A stretch of 55,007 nt of DNA from Methylobacterium sp. E-005 (lineage in GTDB: Bacteria > Pseudomonadota > Alphaproteobacteria > Rhizobiales > Beijerinckiaceae). Both the position numbers and the translations under genes were made by a program. The stretch lies in NCBI RefSeq assembly GCF_022829725.1, contig NZ_JAKSYG010000065.1, positions 1 to 55,007 of the forward strand. The letters run 5' to 3'. Under the pieces are notes generated by a model, which searched no databases, had not been told where the DNA came from, and worked only from the letters and a program-made list of their open reading frames with translations. Below, in pieces: positions 1 through 9,752 of the stretch. The stretch's first letter is position 1. Every line of letters starts with the position of its first letter.

Positions 1-7
1 CCGCGCA

Positions 8-180
8 TCTCCCTCCCCCCTCTGCGGGGGAGGGTGGGCCAGCCGTAAGGCCGGGTCGGGAGAGGGGCAGCGCGACGGTTCAGGACGTGGGGCCCGTCGT
101 GACCTATCCGGCAGCGTCGCTCCCCTCTCCCGACCCCCTTCGGGGGCCACCCTCCCCCACAGAGGGGGGGGAGGGAGGGC
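8..180. repeat. GC-rich intergenic palindromic repeat, family 1 (long inverted pair)
   Basis: The left arm (about 8-66) starts CTCCCTCCCCCCTCTGCGGG and continues through GGTCGGGAGAGGGG. The right arm (about 118-176) is its near inverted copy, ending in a run of G and GGGAGGG. A spacer of about 50 bases lies between. The same family recurs at 27372-27402 (fragment) and 38859-39025 (full). It looks like a REP/MITE-like non-coding element. Bases 1-221 contain no credible gene, and ORFs read through this stretch are translations of the repeat. Confidence 0.8.
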
Positions 181-221
181 GCCTCACTCCGTCACACAAG
201 CGGGAGATAGTGCCCGAAGCC

Positions 222-938
222 TCACGCCGGCGGGCGGCTAACCAGCACCGGCTGCGCCACTGTCCGCTCCGGGAACAGGGCGCGCAGGGCTTCGAGCTTC
301 GGCGCGTCGTTGGCGGCGATGTACGGGTGCCCCGGGTGCGACGCCATGAAATCCTGGTGGTAGGCTTCCGCCGGGTAGAAGGCCGCCCCCGGCTCGATCC
401 GGGTGGCGACCGGGCGCGCGTAGGTCTTGGCCGCGTCGAGCTGGGCGATGTAGGCCTTGGCGATCCGCGCCTGCTCGGCATCCTGCGGGAACAGGGCCGA
501 GCGGTATTGGTGCCCGGTATCGGGGCCCTGGCGGTCCACCTGGGTGGGATCGAGGGCGACCGAGAAGAAGATCCGCAGCAAGTCATCGTAGCGGATCACC
601 GCGGGATCGTAGGTGACTGCCACGGCCTCGGCATGGCCGGTCCCGCCGCCGCTGACCGTCCGGTAATCGGCGTCGGCCCGGGTGCCGCCGGCATAGCCCG
701 AGACCGCGTTGCTCACCCCGCGGACGTGCTGGAACACCCCCTGCACGCCCCAGAAGCAGCCGCCTGCGAACACCGCGACGTGCGAGCCCGGCGCCTCGGC
801 CGTGTGGATCGCCGGCTCCGGCAGGCGCCGGGGCGCCTCCTCGGCCAGCGCCGGCAGGCGCGGCAGCAGGAGTGCGGTCGCGAGGCCGAGCCCGAGGGCT
901 GCCCCGGGGAGCGGGCGGATCGTGTCGCGAAGAGCCAT
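222..938 (-). CDS. msrA: Peptide-methionine (S)-S-oxide reductase, exported form
   Basis: MsrA reduces the S-epimer of methionine sulfoxide in oxidised proteins using a catalytic cysteine. The 238-residue product has an N-terminal hydrophobic segment (about residues 8-32, ending LPALAEE) that reads as a signal peptide, so it probably works in the periplasm. The hallmark GGCFWG is at 59-64 with nucleophile C61, followed by typical MsrA motifs (SGYAGG, GHAEAV, QYRSALF and YHQDF). The ATG at 938 begins the signal peptide and has a purine-rich AGGAGGAC stretch just upstream; longer in-frame readings run through the antisense of trpB. It is divergent from trpB with a 141-base gap. No MsrB domain is fused and no MsrPQ partner is nearby. 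Family assignment is secure; export is inferred. Confidence 0.93.
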   Translation of the reverse strand: MALRDTIRPLPGAALGLGLATALLLPRLPALAEEAPRRLPEPAIHTAEAPGSHVAVFAGGCFWGVQGVFQHVRGVSNAVSGYAGGTRADADYRTVSGGGTGHAEAVAVTYDPAVIRYDDLLRIFFSVALDPTQVDRQGPDTGHQYRSALFPQDAEQARIAKAYIAQLDAAKTYARPVATRIEPGAAFYPAEAYHQDFMASHPGHPYIAANDAPKLEALRALFPERTVAQPVLVSRPPA

Positions 939-1079
939 GCTGTCCTCCTGCCGGATACTGACAGGCTGTTCGCCACGGCACCCGATCCGGTTACGCGCAC
1001 AGCAGGCCGCATTGCGGCGGCGGCCACATGGGTCTAGGCACCCGGCAAACGATCGACCCTCGCGCGCAGGATCCGTCCC

Positions 1080-2321
<1,242 letters not shown>

Positions 2322-2430
2322 GGGCGCGGCTCACCCCTCGGCCTGAATCGTGTCACGGCCGCCCAAAGTAGGAAGGCCAATCGGGTTCAGGCCCCTTGTC
2401 GACGCGAGCGTCCACCGAATTCGCGCTGCC

Positions 2431-2622
2431 TCAACGGCGCTCGTAGAGAGTGTCAATGAACGCGGCGTCGGCCGGCTTCGGATCCGGTCCGCCTCGTTTG
2501 TGGAGCGCGCTTACAAAATCGGCCGTCCGGTCGACCAGATCGCGCTGCCCCGTCTGACGGTTGATCTTGTTATGGCGGCTGCGGCACACCGCGTCCGTGT
2601 CATGCGTATCCGGCGGAGTCAT
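2431..2622 (-). CDS. Small hypothetical protein (63 aa), uncertain
   Basis: This minus-strand ORF starts at ATG 2622, lies 65 bases beyond the stop of the ComEA-like gene and has the same orientation. The product is charged and hydrophilic, rich in D, R and K, with no membrane segment or recognisable motif; it ends in DTLYERR. Composition is less GC-extreme than its neighbours and there is no convincing Shine-Dalgarno. A 118-aa ORF on the opposite strand overlaps it and looks less protein-like. It may be a real orphan gene or a chance reading frame in the roughly 360-base gap after trpB; no function can be assigned. Confidence 0.3.
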   Translation of the reverse strand: MTPPDTHDTDAVCRSRHNKINRQTGQRDLVDRTADFVSALHKRGGPDPKPADAAFIDTLYERR

Positions 2623-2687
2623 AAGGTCCGTCGCAAGCGCATCTCTTTGTGGATCCTGGGGCGCCCTAAGCGATACCCCCGGCCGCC

Positions 2688-3266
2688 TCACCGCACCGTC
2701 ACCTGATCCTTGATCCGCTCGTAGACGGACCGGCTGAGCACCCGCTTCGACAGGAGCTGGTCCACCGACGCGTAAGGGCGCTTGGCGACGATCGCCCGGC
2801 CGATGGCGCCGCCGCCGCGCAGGCGGTTGAGATCGGTCACCGAGGCGGTGTTCAGGTCGACCACCGCCAGGGCCCGGGGCCCGGCGCTGTCCTCCGCCTT
2901 GTCGATCTCGGCCTGTCCGGCTGCGTCCACGCCCTGCGGCTGAGCCGGGGCGGCCGGATCGGACGGGAAGGCGAGGGCGTCGGACGGCAACTGGATCGGG
3001 GCTGCGGCTTTCTGAGGCGGAGCGGCGGCCTGAGGCAGGACGTTGCCCCCCGGGTCAGACCCGGGGGGCGGAACCGGGACGGGGCTCGGCGCGGCCGGCT
3101 GGACGACGACCGGAGACTCGGCCACTGGAGCGGGCCCGGGCGGCGGCGCGGATGAGGAGACCGGCGCGGGATTCGGGCTCGGCAACAGGACCTGCACCAC
3201 CGCGGCGAGGATGCCGGCGATGATGAGAAGTAGTGAAATTCTGAGAATCGCAGGTCCGCTGAGCAC
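2688..3266 (-). CDS. Membrane-anchored ComEA-like helix-hairpin-helix protein
   Basis: The 192-residue product has one N-terminal transmembrane helix (about 7-28), then a long Pro/Ala/Val-rich linker (about 30-115), then a C-terminal helix-hairpin-helix domain (about 133-192) of the ComEA type, with VVDLNTASVTDLNRLRG and RPYASVDQLLSKRVLS. Such domains bind DNA non-specifically; ComEA proteins act in DNA uptake on the outer face of the membrane. Here the architecture predicts a membrane tether with the HhH domain in the periplasm. The start is GTG at 3266. No other competence gene is nearby, so a role in transformation is not shown by context. The domain is clear; the biological role is uncertain. 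Confidence 0.8.
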   Translation of the reverse strand: MLSGPAILRISLLLIIAGILAAVVQVLLPSPNPAPVSSSAPPPGPAPVAESPVVVQPAAPSPVPVPPPGSDPGGNVLPQAAAPPQKAAAPIQLPSDALAFPSDPAAPAQPQGVDAAGQAEIDKAEDSAGPRALAVVDLNTASVTDLNRLRGGGAIGRAIVAKRPYASVDQLLSKRVLSRSVYERIKDQVTVR

Positions 3267-3367
3267 GCATCACTCGACGAGGTCTAAACCACTATCATGC
3301 TACAGTTTATGCTTTCGTCGCGTATTGGCCAACCTGTCGGCGCACTTCGGCCTTGGATGGCGCGGCG

Positions 3368-5212
3368 ATGACGGAGCCGGCGGCCCGTTCAGGGGCGCGT
3401 CTCGGGGCCCTGCGCCACCTGCCGACCCTGGTCCGGGAGATCGCCGCCGCGAGCCCGTGGATGCTCGCGGCGAGCCTGGCCCTGCGTCTCCTGGCGGCCT
3501 GCCTGCCGGTCCTGTCGCTGTACCTCGCCAAGCTGATCCTCGACGGCATCGTGGCCGAGCACGCCCGGCCGGCCCCGGAACCGGGGCTCGCCGCGTGGTT
3601 CGCCGATCCCGGTCGGGCGCGCCTTGCGGGGCTGGTGGCGGCTGAGCTCGGGCTCGCCCTGCTGTCGGACCTTGCCGGGCGCCTCACGAACCTCACCGAG
3701 ACCCTGATCGGCGATCTCTACGCCAATGCGGCTTCCCTGCGGCTGATGGCGCATGCCGCGGCCCTCGACCTCGCGCAGTTCGAGGACAGCGCCCAGCAGG
3801 ACCGGCTGGAGCGGGCACGCCGGCAGGTCAGCGGCCGCACCGGCCTCATCGGGACGGTGCTGTGGCAGTTCCAGTCGGTGGTGACCCTGGCCTCCCTGGC
3901 GGTGGGCGTCGCGGCCTTCACCCCGTGGCTGATGGTCCTGATCGCCGCCGCCCTGGTGCCGGCCGTGCTCAACGAGTGGCATTTCACCAAGGCCGGCTAC
4001 CGCCTCGCGTGGTTCCGCAGCCCGGAGCGGCGGCGCCTCGATTACCTGCGCTACGTCGGCGCCAGCGTCGAGACCGCCAAGGAGGTCAAGCTCTTCGGCC
4101 TGTCGGGCTACGTCACCGATCTTTACGCGCAGGTGGCCGGGCGGCTGCTCGCGGAGAACCGGAGCCTCGCCGTCGCCCGCGCCCGCTGGGGCTTCGCCTT
4201 CGCGAGCCTCGGGACCCTCGCCTATTACGGCGCCTACGCGGTGATCGTCTGGCGGACCGTGGCGGGCGCCTTCTCGGTGGGCGATCTCGCCTTCCTGGCG
4301 GGGGCGTTCCAGCGCCTGCACAGCGGCATCAAGGAGATGCTCCTCGGCTTCACCCAGATCACGAACCAAGCCCAGTATCTTGATGATTTCTATACGTTCT
4401 TCGAGATCGAGCCACAGATCCGGACGCCCGCGTACCCCCGTCCGGTGCCGAGCCCGATCGGCGCCGGTCTGGTCTTCGAGGATGTCGGCTACCGCTATCC
4501 CGGCACGCAGAACTGGGCGTTGCGCAACCTGTCCTTCGCGATCCGGGCTGGGGAGACGGTGGCGCTGGTCGGCGGCAACGGCGCCGGCAAGACCACGATC
4601 GTCAAGCTGATGACCCGGCTCTACGACCCGCAGGAGGGCCGCGTGCTCCTCGACGGGGTGCCGCTGCCGGATTATGACCTCGCGGAGCTCCGGGCGCGGA
4701 TCGGAGCGATCTTCCAGGATTTCGTCCGCTTCGACCTCACCGCGGGCGAGAATGTCGCGGTCGGCCGCATCGAGGCCGCCGCCGATGCAGAGCGCATTGC
4801 GGACGCCGCCGCCCGGGGCCTGGCCGCCCCGGTGATCGAGCGCCTGCCCGAGCGCTACGCCCAGCCGCTCGGCAAGCGCTTCGCGGGTGGCCTCGACCTC
4901 TCGGGGGGCGAGTGGCAGAAGATCGCCCTGTCCCGGGCCTACATGCGGGAGGCCGAGATCCTGATCCTCGACGAACCGACCGCCGCCCTCGACGCCCGGG
5001 CCGAGCACGACGTGTTCGCGCGGTTCCGGGAACTCTCGGCGGGGCGCGCCACCGTGCTGATCTCGCACCGGTTCTCCACAGTGCGGATGGCCGACCGCAT
5101 TCTGGTGCTGGAGGGCGGCCAGGTCCTGGAGGAGGGGAGTCACGCCGCCCTGATGGCCCATGGCGGTCGCTACGCCGAGTTGTTCACCCTCCAGGCGGAG
5201 GGCTACCGGTAA
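3368..5212 (+). CDS. ABC exporter, fused permease and ATPase
   Basis: This is a half-transporter of the MsbA/multidrug type: an N-terminal membrane domain (about 1-330, several hydrophobic segments) and a C-terminal nucleotide-binding domain. The ATPase shows Walker A GGNGAGKTT (about 402-410), signature LSGGEWQK (about 511-518), Walker B ILILDEPTAALDA and the H-loop ISHRFSTVRMAD. At 614 residues it has the normal length for a homodimeric exporter. ATG 3368 was preferred over the upstream TTG at 3353, which adds only five residues. It stands alone, and a good rho-independent terminator follows at 5306-5328. The substrate cannot be deduced; lipid, peptide or drug export are all possible. Confidence 0.9.
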   Translation: MTEPAARSGARLGALRHLPTLVREIAAASPWMLAASLALRLLAACLPVLSLYLAKLILDGIVAEHARPAPEPGLAAWFADPGRARLAGLVAAELGLALLSDLAGRLTNLTETLIGDLYANAASLRLMAHAAALDLAQFEDSAQQDRLERARRQVSGRTGLIGTVLWQFQSVVTLASLAVGVAAFTPWLMVLIAAALVPAVLNEWHFTKAGYRLAWFRSPERRRLDYLRYVGASVETAKEVKLFGLSGYVTDLYAQVAGRLLAENRSLAVARARWGFAFASLGTLAYYGAYAVIVWRTVAGAFSVGDLAFLAGAFQRLHSGIKEMLLGFTQITNQAQYLDDFYTFFEIEPQIRTPAYPRPVPSPIGAGLVFEDVGYRYPGTQNWALRNLSFAIRAGETVALVGGNGAGKTTIVKLMTRLYDPQEGRVLLDGVPLPDYDLAELRARIGAIFQDFVRFDLTAGENVAVGRIEAAADAERIADAAARGLAAPVIERLPERYAQPLGKRFAGGLDLSGGEWQKIALSRAYMREAEILILDEPTAALDARAEHDVFARFRELSAGRATVLISHRFSTVRMADRILVLEGGQVLEEGSHAALMAHGGRYAELFTLQAEGYR

Positions 5213-5305
5213 TCCCCAGGATTGCCCGATTCCCGGAGCCTGCTATCTGCGGCGGACTGAGAGCCTCTCACAGAACGCCCGCTGCGCTGTCGCGGCCAGA
5301 GGGAG

Positions 5306-5328
5306 AACGCCCGGTGCCCGGGCGTTTT
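5306..5328 (+). terminator. Rho-independent terminator after the ABC exporter
   Basis: The sequence is a perfect 9-bp stem (AACGCCCGG / CCGGGCGTT) with a TGC loop, running into further T residues. It lies 94 bases after the ABC transporter stop and 28 bases before the eipB-like start, which separates the two genes into different transcripts. Confidence 0.75.
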
Positions 5329-5355
5329 GTGAGGTGCTCCGAACCGAGGTCATCC

Positions 5356-6294
5356 ATGCGCCTGCGCCTCCACCGACTTCTGACCGCCGGCCTTCTCGTC
5401 TCCGCCTGGAGCGCGAAGGCAGCCCCCGTCGTCACCGAACCGCCCACCCCCGGGACCGGGGCACAGAGCCCGGCCCCGCCGCAGGCTCCGGTCCCGGCGC
5501 CCGCCGCAATCGTGCTCGCCAACCACCGGGCCGTCTACGACCTGTCGCTCGACGAGAATGGCAGCAGCCGTTCGGTCGAGAGCGCCCGCGGGCGCATCGT
5601 CATCGACTTCCGGGGTGATGCCTGCCGCGGCTACACGATGCTGACCCGACAGGTCACGGAGCTGTCCTCCGGCGAGACCGGTTCCCGCCTGTCCGACATG
5701 CGCAGCACCACCTTCGAGGGCGGCCAGGCCCGGGAGTTCCGGTTCAAGACGACGACGCTGACCAACAACCAGCCCGCCGCCCCGGTGGACGGGACCGCCA
5801 CGGATCAGGGCAACGCCGTCACGGTGAAGCTGAAGGGGGGCGCCAAGCCCTTCACCGTCGAGGGACCGGTGCTGTTCCCGAGCGAGCATATGCGCCGCCT
5901 GATCGAGGCCGCGCGGGCCGGCCAGTCGACCCTCTCGGTCAAGGTCTTCGATGGGTCCGACGATGGGAAGAAGGTGTACGACACCTTCGCGGTGATCGGT
6001 CACACCGAGACGGGTCCGGCACCGGCCTCCGGCTCGACCCGGGACAAGCCCCTGCGCGAGGGGGCAATCGCCAGCATGCCGCACTGGCCGGTGCGCTTGA
6101 GCTATTACACGGAGGGCGCCGGCGAGCGCACGCCGATCTATACCCTCGGCTTCGACCTCTACGAGAACGGCGTGAGCGGCGCGCTCAAGCTCGATTACGG
6201 CGACTTCGCCATCCTGGGCGACATGACCACCCTGGACATCGATGCCGCCGGGGGGAAGGGCGACAAGGAGGCCGGGAAGGGCTGCACGCCCTGA
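5356..6294 (+). CDS. eipB: EipB-like cell-envelope protein (DUF1849)
   Basis: The 312-residue protein has a signal peptide (about 1-22, ending SAKAAPV), a Pro/Ala-rich linker, and a DUF1849 domain beginning around residue 54 (LANHRAVYDLSLDENGSSRS). Other family blocks are RGRIVIDFRGDACRGYTM, VLFPSEHM and VFDGSDDGKKVYDTF, and a second cysteine sits near the C-terminus in GKGCTP. DUF1849 proteins, named EipB in Brucella, are periplasmic beta-spiral proteins that support envelope integrity, with two conserved cysteines forming a disulfide; both are present here. ATG 5356 is the first in-frame start that gives a signal peptide. It is preceded by a terminator and followed by a convergent gene, so it is probably monocistronic. 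Confidence 0.85.
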   Translation: MRLRLHRLLTAGLLVSAWSAKAAPVVTEPPTPGTGAQSPAPPQAPVPAPAAIVLANHRAVYDLSLDENGSSRSVESARGRIVIDFRGDACRGYTMLTRQVTELSSGETGSRLSDMRSTTFEGGQAREFRFKTTTLTNNQPAAPVDGTATDQGNAVTVKLKGGAKPFTVEGPVLFPSEHMRRLIEAARAGQSTLSVKVFDGSDDGKKVYDTFAVIGHTETGPAPASGSTRDKPLREGAIASMPHWPVRLSYYTEGAGERTPIYTLGFDLYENGVSGALKLDYGDFAILGDMTTLDIDAAGGKGDKEAGKGCTP

Positions 6295-6518
6295 GACGGG
6301 CCGCCCCGGTACAGGATGTGCGTTCTTTCCCGGACCGGTGGAGCGAAGCCGAACCCGATCCGGGATCCAGCGCAGAACCAAGCCGCGACAGTGGCATTGT
6401 CTCATTGGACGCTTCGCGGATCCCCACGCTGGGTCCAGGATCGCATTCCACGCCGTTCCATGGGCCCGGGCAGATTTATGGGCCCGGGAAAGGGCTGCGC
6501 CCGTCGCGGAGGAGGGCC

Positions 6519-6821
6519 TCAGGCCCACTCGTCATCCGGGCGCGGCGTGAGTCGATGCCATGCTGCGGCGATCCGCTCAGGCTTCACGTCGAGCGCCTGT
6601 GCACAGGCGAGAAGCACGTTCTCGTCGCCCATCACGTGGTCGAGCACGCCCACCAGGAAAGCCGGCTCCCGGACGCTGGCGCGCAGCGTATCGAGATCGA
6701 GACCGGTCGCCGCCAGGAACGGCAGGAGGCGGTCCTCCTCCCCCGTGATCCACAGCAGAACGTCGAGGGCGAGCCGCTCTGCGGCCTCATCCCCTTGAAG
6801 AGGTTTGCCATTCATCAACAT
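6519..6821 (-). CDS. DUF3572 family protein
   Basis: This is a small acidic helical protein of about 100 residues. It has the DUF3572 pattern: [20 protein letters not shown], a [13 protein letters not shown] segment, then [17 protein letters not shown] and a C-terminal PERIAAAW. No catalytic motif is visible and the family has no known function. ATG 6821 or the ATG two codons later (6815) is preferred; the longer reading from 6854 would enter the divergent divK control region. It is transcribed away from divK, an arrangement that suggests a shared divergent promoter region. Confidence 0.8.
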   Translation of the reverse strand: MLMNGKPLQGDEAAERLALDVLLWITGEEDRLLPFLAATGLDLDTLRASVREPAFLVGVLDHVMGDENVLLACAQALDVKPERIAAAWHRLTPRPDDEWA

Positions 6822-6895
6822 GTCAACGCTACAAAGGTGATGGAGGGGCTTCACCGCCCGCTAATCATGATCGGCGAGCACCGGGACAACGGATC

Positions 6896-7267
6896 ATGAA
6901 GAAGACGGTGCTGATCGTCGAGGACAACGAGTTGAACATGAAGCTGTTCAACGACCTCCTGGAGGCGAACGGCTACGCCACGCTGAAGACCGCCCACGGC
7001 ATCGAGGCGATCGAGCTGGCGCGCGCCCATCACCCCGACCTGATCCTGATGGACATCCAGCTCCCGGAGGTGTCGGGCCTCGAAGTCACCAAGTGGCTCA
7101 AGGAGGATGACGACCTCAAGTCCATCCCGGTCATCGCCATCACGGCCTTCGCCATGAAGGGCGACGAGGAGCGTATTCGCGAGGGCGGCTGCGAGGCTTA
7201 TTTGTCGAAGCCAATCTCGGTCGCGAAGTTTTTGGCAACGGTTCGCGCGTATCTAGAGCCGCGGTGA
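6896..7267 (+). CDS. divK: Single-domain response regulator DivK
   Basis: The 123-residue product is a lone receiver domain with phosphoacceptor D53 in [13 protein letters not shown], acidic pocket residues in IVEDN at the N-terminus, the switch Thr in [12 protein letters not shown], and lysine K in YLSKPIS. DivK in alphaproteobacteria relays phosphate among DivJ, PleC and the CckA pathway to control the asymmetric cell cycle. The identity is reinforced by pleD 122 bases downstream in the same direction, the classic divK-pleD pair. Confidence 0.93.
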   Translation: MKKTVLIVEDNELNMKLFNDLLEANGYATLKTAHGIEAIELARAHHPDLILMDIQLPEVSGLEVTKWLKEDDDLKSIPVIAITAFAMKGDEERIREGGCEAYLSKPISVAKFLATVRAYLEPR

Positions 7268-7389
7268 CCTCACAGGGGCACACCGTTGAGGCGGCCCCCC
7301 GACCGATCCGGGGGACCGCCTGAACCGTCTGTCTCGATGCGCGGCCGTATCCCGCCCCGGGCCGCCCTGCCGCGCGTCAGCGAGGAACC

Positions 7390-8763
7390 ATGTCGGCCCG
7401 CGTCCTGATCGTCGACGACCTGTTCCCGAACGTGAAGCTTCTGGAGACGAAGCTCGGGCTCGAATATTTCGACACCCTCGTCGCCATGAACGGCCCGGAC
7501 GCCATCGCGATCTGCGAGAAGGGCCTGTGCGACCTCGTCCTGCTCGACGTGATGATGCCCGGCATGGACGGGTTCGAGGTCTGCCGCCACCTCAAGGGCA
7601 ACCCGGTCACCGCCCATATCCCGGTGGTGATGGTCACGGCCCTGGACCAGCCCTCGGACCGCCTGCGCGGCCTCGATGCGGGGGCGGACGACTTCCTGAC
7701 GAAGCCCGTGGACGACACCGCCCTGTTCACCCGGGTGCGCAGCCTCGTGCGGCTGAAGGCGGTCACCGACGAATTGCGCCAGCGGGCGCTGGCCTCCCGC
7801 GAATTCGGGATCGGCGATCCCCTGGCGCTCGCTGCCGCCGAGACCGGCCTCGATGCCCGGATCCTGCTGATCGAGGATCGCCCCGGATCGGCCGAGCGCC
7901 TCGCCGGCGCCCTGCGTCAGAACCACGCGGTGACGATCGAGTCGGATCCGCAGGCCGCCCTCGTGCTGGCCGCCGAGGGGGCGTTCGACCTCGCCCTGGT
8001 GAGCCTCGACCTGGGTGGGTTCGACGGCCTGCGCCTGTGCAGCCAGCTCCGGTCGCTGGACCGGACCCGCGCCATGCCGCTGATTATGCTGGCGGAGGAG
8101 CACGACCGGGCCCGGGTGGTGCGCGGGCTCGATTTCGGCGTGCACGACTTCCTGATGCGCCCGGTCGATCGCAACGAGCTGATGGCCCGGGCTCGCACCC
8201 AGGTGAAGCGCAAGCGCTTCACGGAGGCGCTCCGGGGGGCGATGCAGGCCTCCCTGCAGATGGCCGTGACCGACGCGCTGACCGGCCTGCACAACCGGCG
8301 CTACCTCGACAACCACCTCGGCGCGCTGTTCGCGGAGCCGGGCGCCCGGCATGCGGCGCTCGCCGCCCTCATCCTCGATATCGACCATTTCAAGCGGATC
8401 AACGACGGCTACGGCCACGAGGCCGGGGACGAGGTGCTGCGCGGCTTCGCCGACCGGGTCCGCCAGCACACGCGGCCGGTCGACATCGTGGCGCGCTACG
8501 GCGGCGAGGAGGTGGTGGTGATCCTGCCGGAAGCCGGCCTCGCCGAGGCGCAGGCGATCGCCGAGCGCATCCGCGAGCGGGTCGAGGCGGCGCCGTTCCC
8601 GGTGCAGCGGGCGACCCGGTCCATCGGCGTGACGGTCTCGATCGGCGTCGCGGTGCGGCAGGCGGACGACGTGGATTCCAGCGCCATGCTCCGGCGGGCC
8701 GATCTCGCCCTCTACCGGGCCAAGGCGGCGGGGCGGAACCGGGTGGAGCACCAGGCCGCCTGA
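7390..8763 (+). CDS. pleD: Diguanylate cyclase response regulator PleD
   Basis: PleD makes cyclic di-GMP when its first receiver is phosphorylated, driving polar differentiation. The 457-residue protein has receiver 1 (about 1-125, phosphoacceptor D53 in LVLLDVMMPGMDG), a degenerate adaptor receiver 2 (about 150-280) and a GGDEF domain (about 290-457) with LTGLHNRRYLD and LDIDHFKRINDGYGH. The active-site signature reads GGEEV at 371-375 instead of the usual GGEEF. The product-inhibition site RPVD (RxxD) at 362-365 is intact. It follows divK by 122 bases in the same orientation. The Phe-to-Val change next to the catalytic acids is unusual; whether activity persists is unknown. Confidence 0.93.
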   Translation: MSARVLIVDDLFPNVKLLETKLGLEYFDTLVAMNGPDAIAICEKGLCDLVLLDVMMPGMDGFEVCRHLKGNPVTAHIPVVMVTALDQPSDRLRGLDAGADDFLTKPVDDTALFTRVRSLVRLKAVTDELRQRALASREFGIGDPLALAAAETGLDARILLIEDRPGSAERLAGALRQNHAVTIESDPQAALVLAAEGAFDLALVSLDLGGFDGLRLCSQLRSLDRTRAMPLIMLAEEHDRARVVRGLDFGVHDFLMRPVDRNELMARARTQVKRKRFTEALRGAMQASLQMAVTDALTGLHNRRYLDNHLGALFAEPGARHAALAALILDIDHFKRINDGYGHEAGDEVLRGFADRVRQHTRPVDIVARYGGEEVVVILPEAGLAEAQAIAERIRERVEAAPFPVQRATRSIGVTVSIGVAVRQADDVDSSAMLRRADLALYRAKAAGRNRVEHQAA

Positions 8764-8781
8764 GGCCAGGCCTCGGCGCCT

Positions 8782-9471
8782 TCAGCTCAGATCCTCCCAG
8801 CTGACCTTGGTCACGGCCCGCGCCGCCCGCAGCCGCGCCATGGCGGCGAGGGTCCAGGCCCGGTCCTCCCCCCGATGCGAGCCGATGCAGCGCAGGCTGC
8901 CGCCCTCGTCCCCCTGAACCAGCGTGCTGGCCTTCACCGTCAGACCCAGCGCGTCGAGTTCAGCCAGCAGAGCCGCCGGATCGGCTTCCGGGCCGAACTC
9001 CACCGTCACCGTGCCGTAGCTGCGCTGGCGCAGGACCGCTTCGAGCCGGCGCAGGGCCTGGAGCGTGACGAGCCCCGAGAGCGTGGCGGCGAGGCCGACC
9101 GGCCAGGCGCCGCTGCCGAAGCAGAGCCCGATCACCGTAGTGAGCCACAGGGTCGCCGCCGTGGTGACGCCGCGGACGATGTTGCCCTGCTTGAGGATCG
9201 TGCCGGCACCGATGAAGCCGATGCCGCCGAGCACGCCCTGCGCCAGCCGCATCAGGTCGAGCCGGATGAGGCCGCCCCCGGCGCCGGCATTCTGCGCCAG
9301 CAACCAGTCGGCGAGCAGCATCGCCGTGCAGGCCGAGAGGCAGATCAGCACCAGAGTCCGCAGGCCGGCCGGATGCCCGAGCTCCTCCCGGTCCCAGCCG
9401 AGCACGAAGGCCGCCAGGAAGCTCAGGCCGAGGCGGACCGCAATGGTTTCGACGGTAGGATCGCCGCTCAT
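8782..9471 (-). CDS. MgtC/SapB-family inner-membrane protein
   Basis: The 229-residue protein has four or five hydrophobic helices in its first 140 residues, with the family blocks GWDREELGHPAGLRT, GGIGFIGAGTILKQG and VRGVTTAATLWLTT. A soluble C-terminal domain (about 150-229) follows, weakly like the ACT-type tail of MgtC. MgtC proteins are linked to Mg limitation and to modulation of the F-type ATPase; many homologues have no proven role. The start was placed at ATG 9471 (MSGDPTVE); the upstream start at 9525 adds a cysteine-rich, unlikely stretch. It converges on pleD with only 18 bases between stops. Confidence 0.85.
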   Translation of the reverse strand: MSGDPTVETIAVRLGLSFLAAFVLGWDREELGHPAGLRTLVLICLSACTAMLLADWLLAQNAGAGGGLIRLDLMRLAQGVLGGIGFIGAGTILKQGNIVRGVTTAATLWLTTVIGLCFGSGAWPVGLAATLSGLVTLQALRRLEAVLRQRSYGTVTVEFGPEADPAALLAELDALGLTVKASTLVQGDEGGSLRCIGSHRGEDRAWTLAAMARLRAARAVTKVSWEDLS

Positions 9472-9752
9472 CGCGCGGATCCCGCACAAGTTGCAATTCT
9501 TTGACAAACTGCAAGCTTCGGGCAAGTTCCGGAGATCCGGTGAACAGGTTTGGACCCGTCGAAGAGCGGCCGGCGCCCGGCGGCTCGATACAATGTCTTT
9601 CGCATCACCGCGAGGTATAGCTGCCGGCTTCGTCAGGAAGCTCCAATCCGGCCGATGAACGCGAATTTAATGTCCGGTGGCAAACACTGCGTCGCGGCAC
9701 GCGTTATCGAGCGCCGCATGCATTGGCTGCAGGGCGAGGAGCGAACGACCGA

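Noticed and set aside
8762..8775. GAGGCC-A-GGCCTC palindrome between pleD and the mgtC-like gene as a terminator
   Set aside because: The stem is short and no T run follows on either strand; convergent termination cannot be supported from it.
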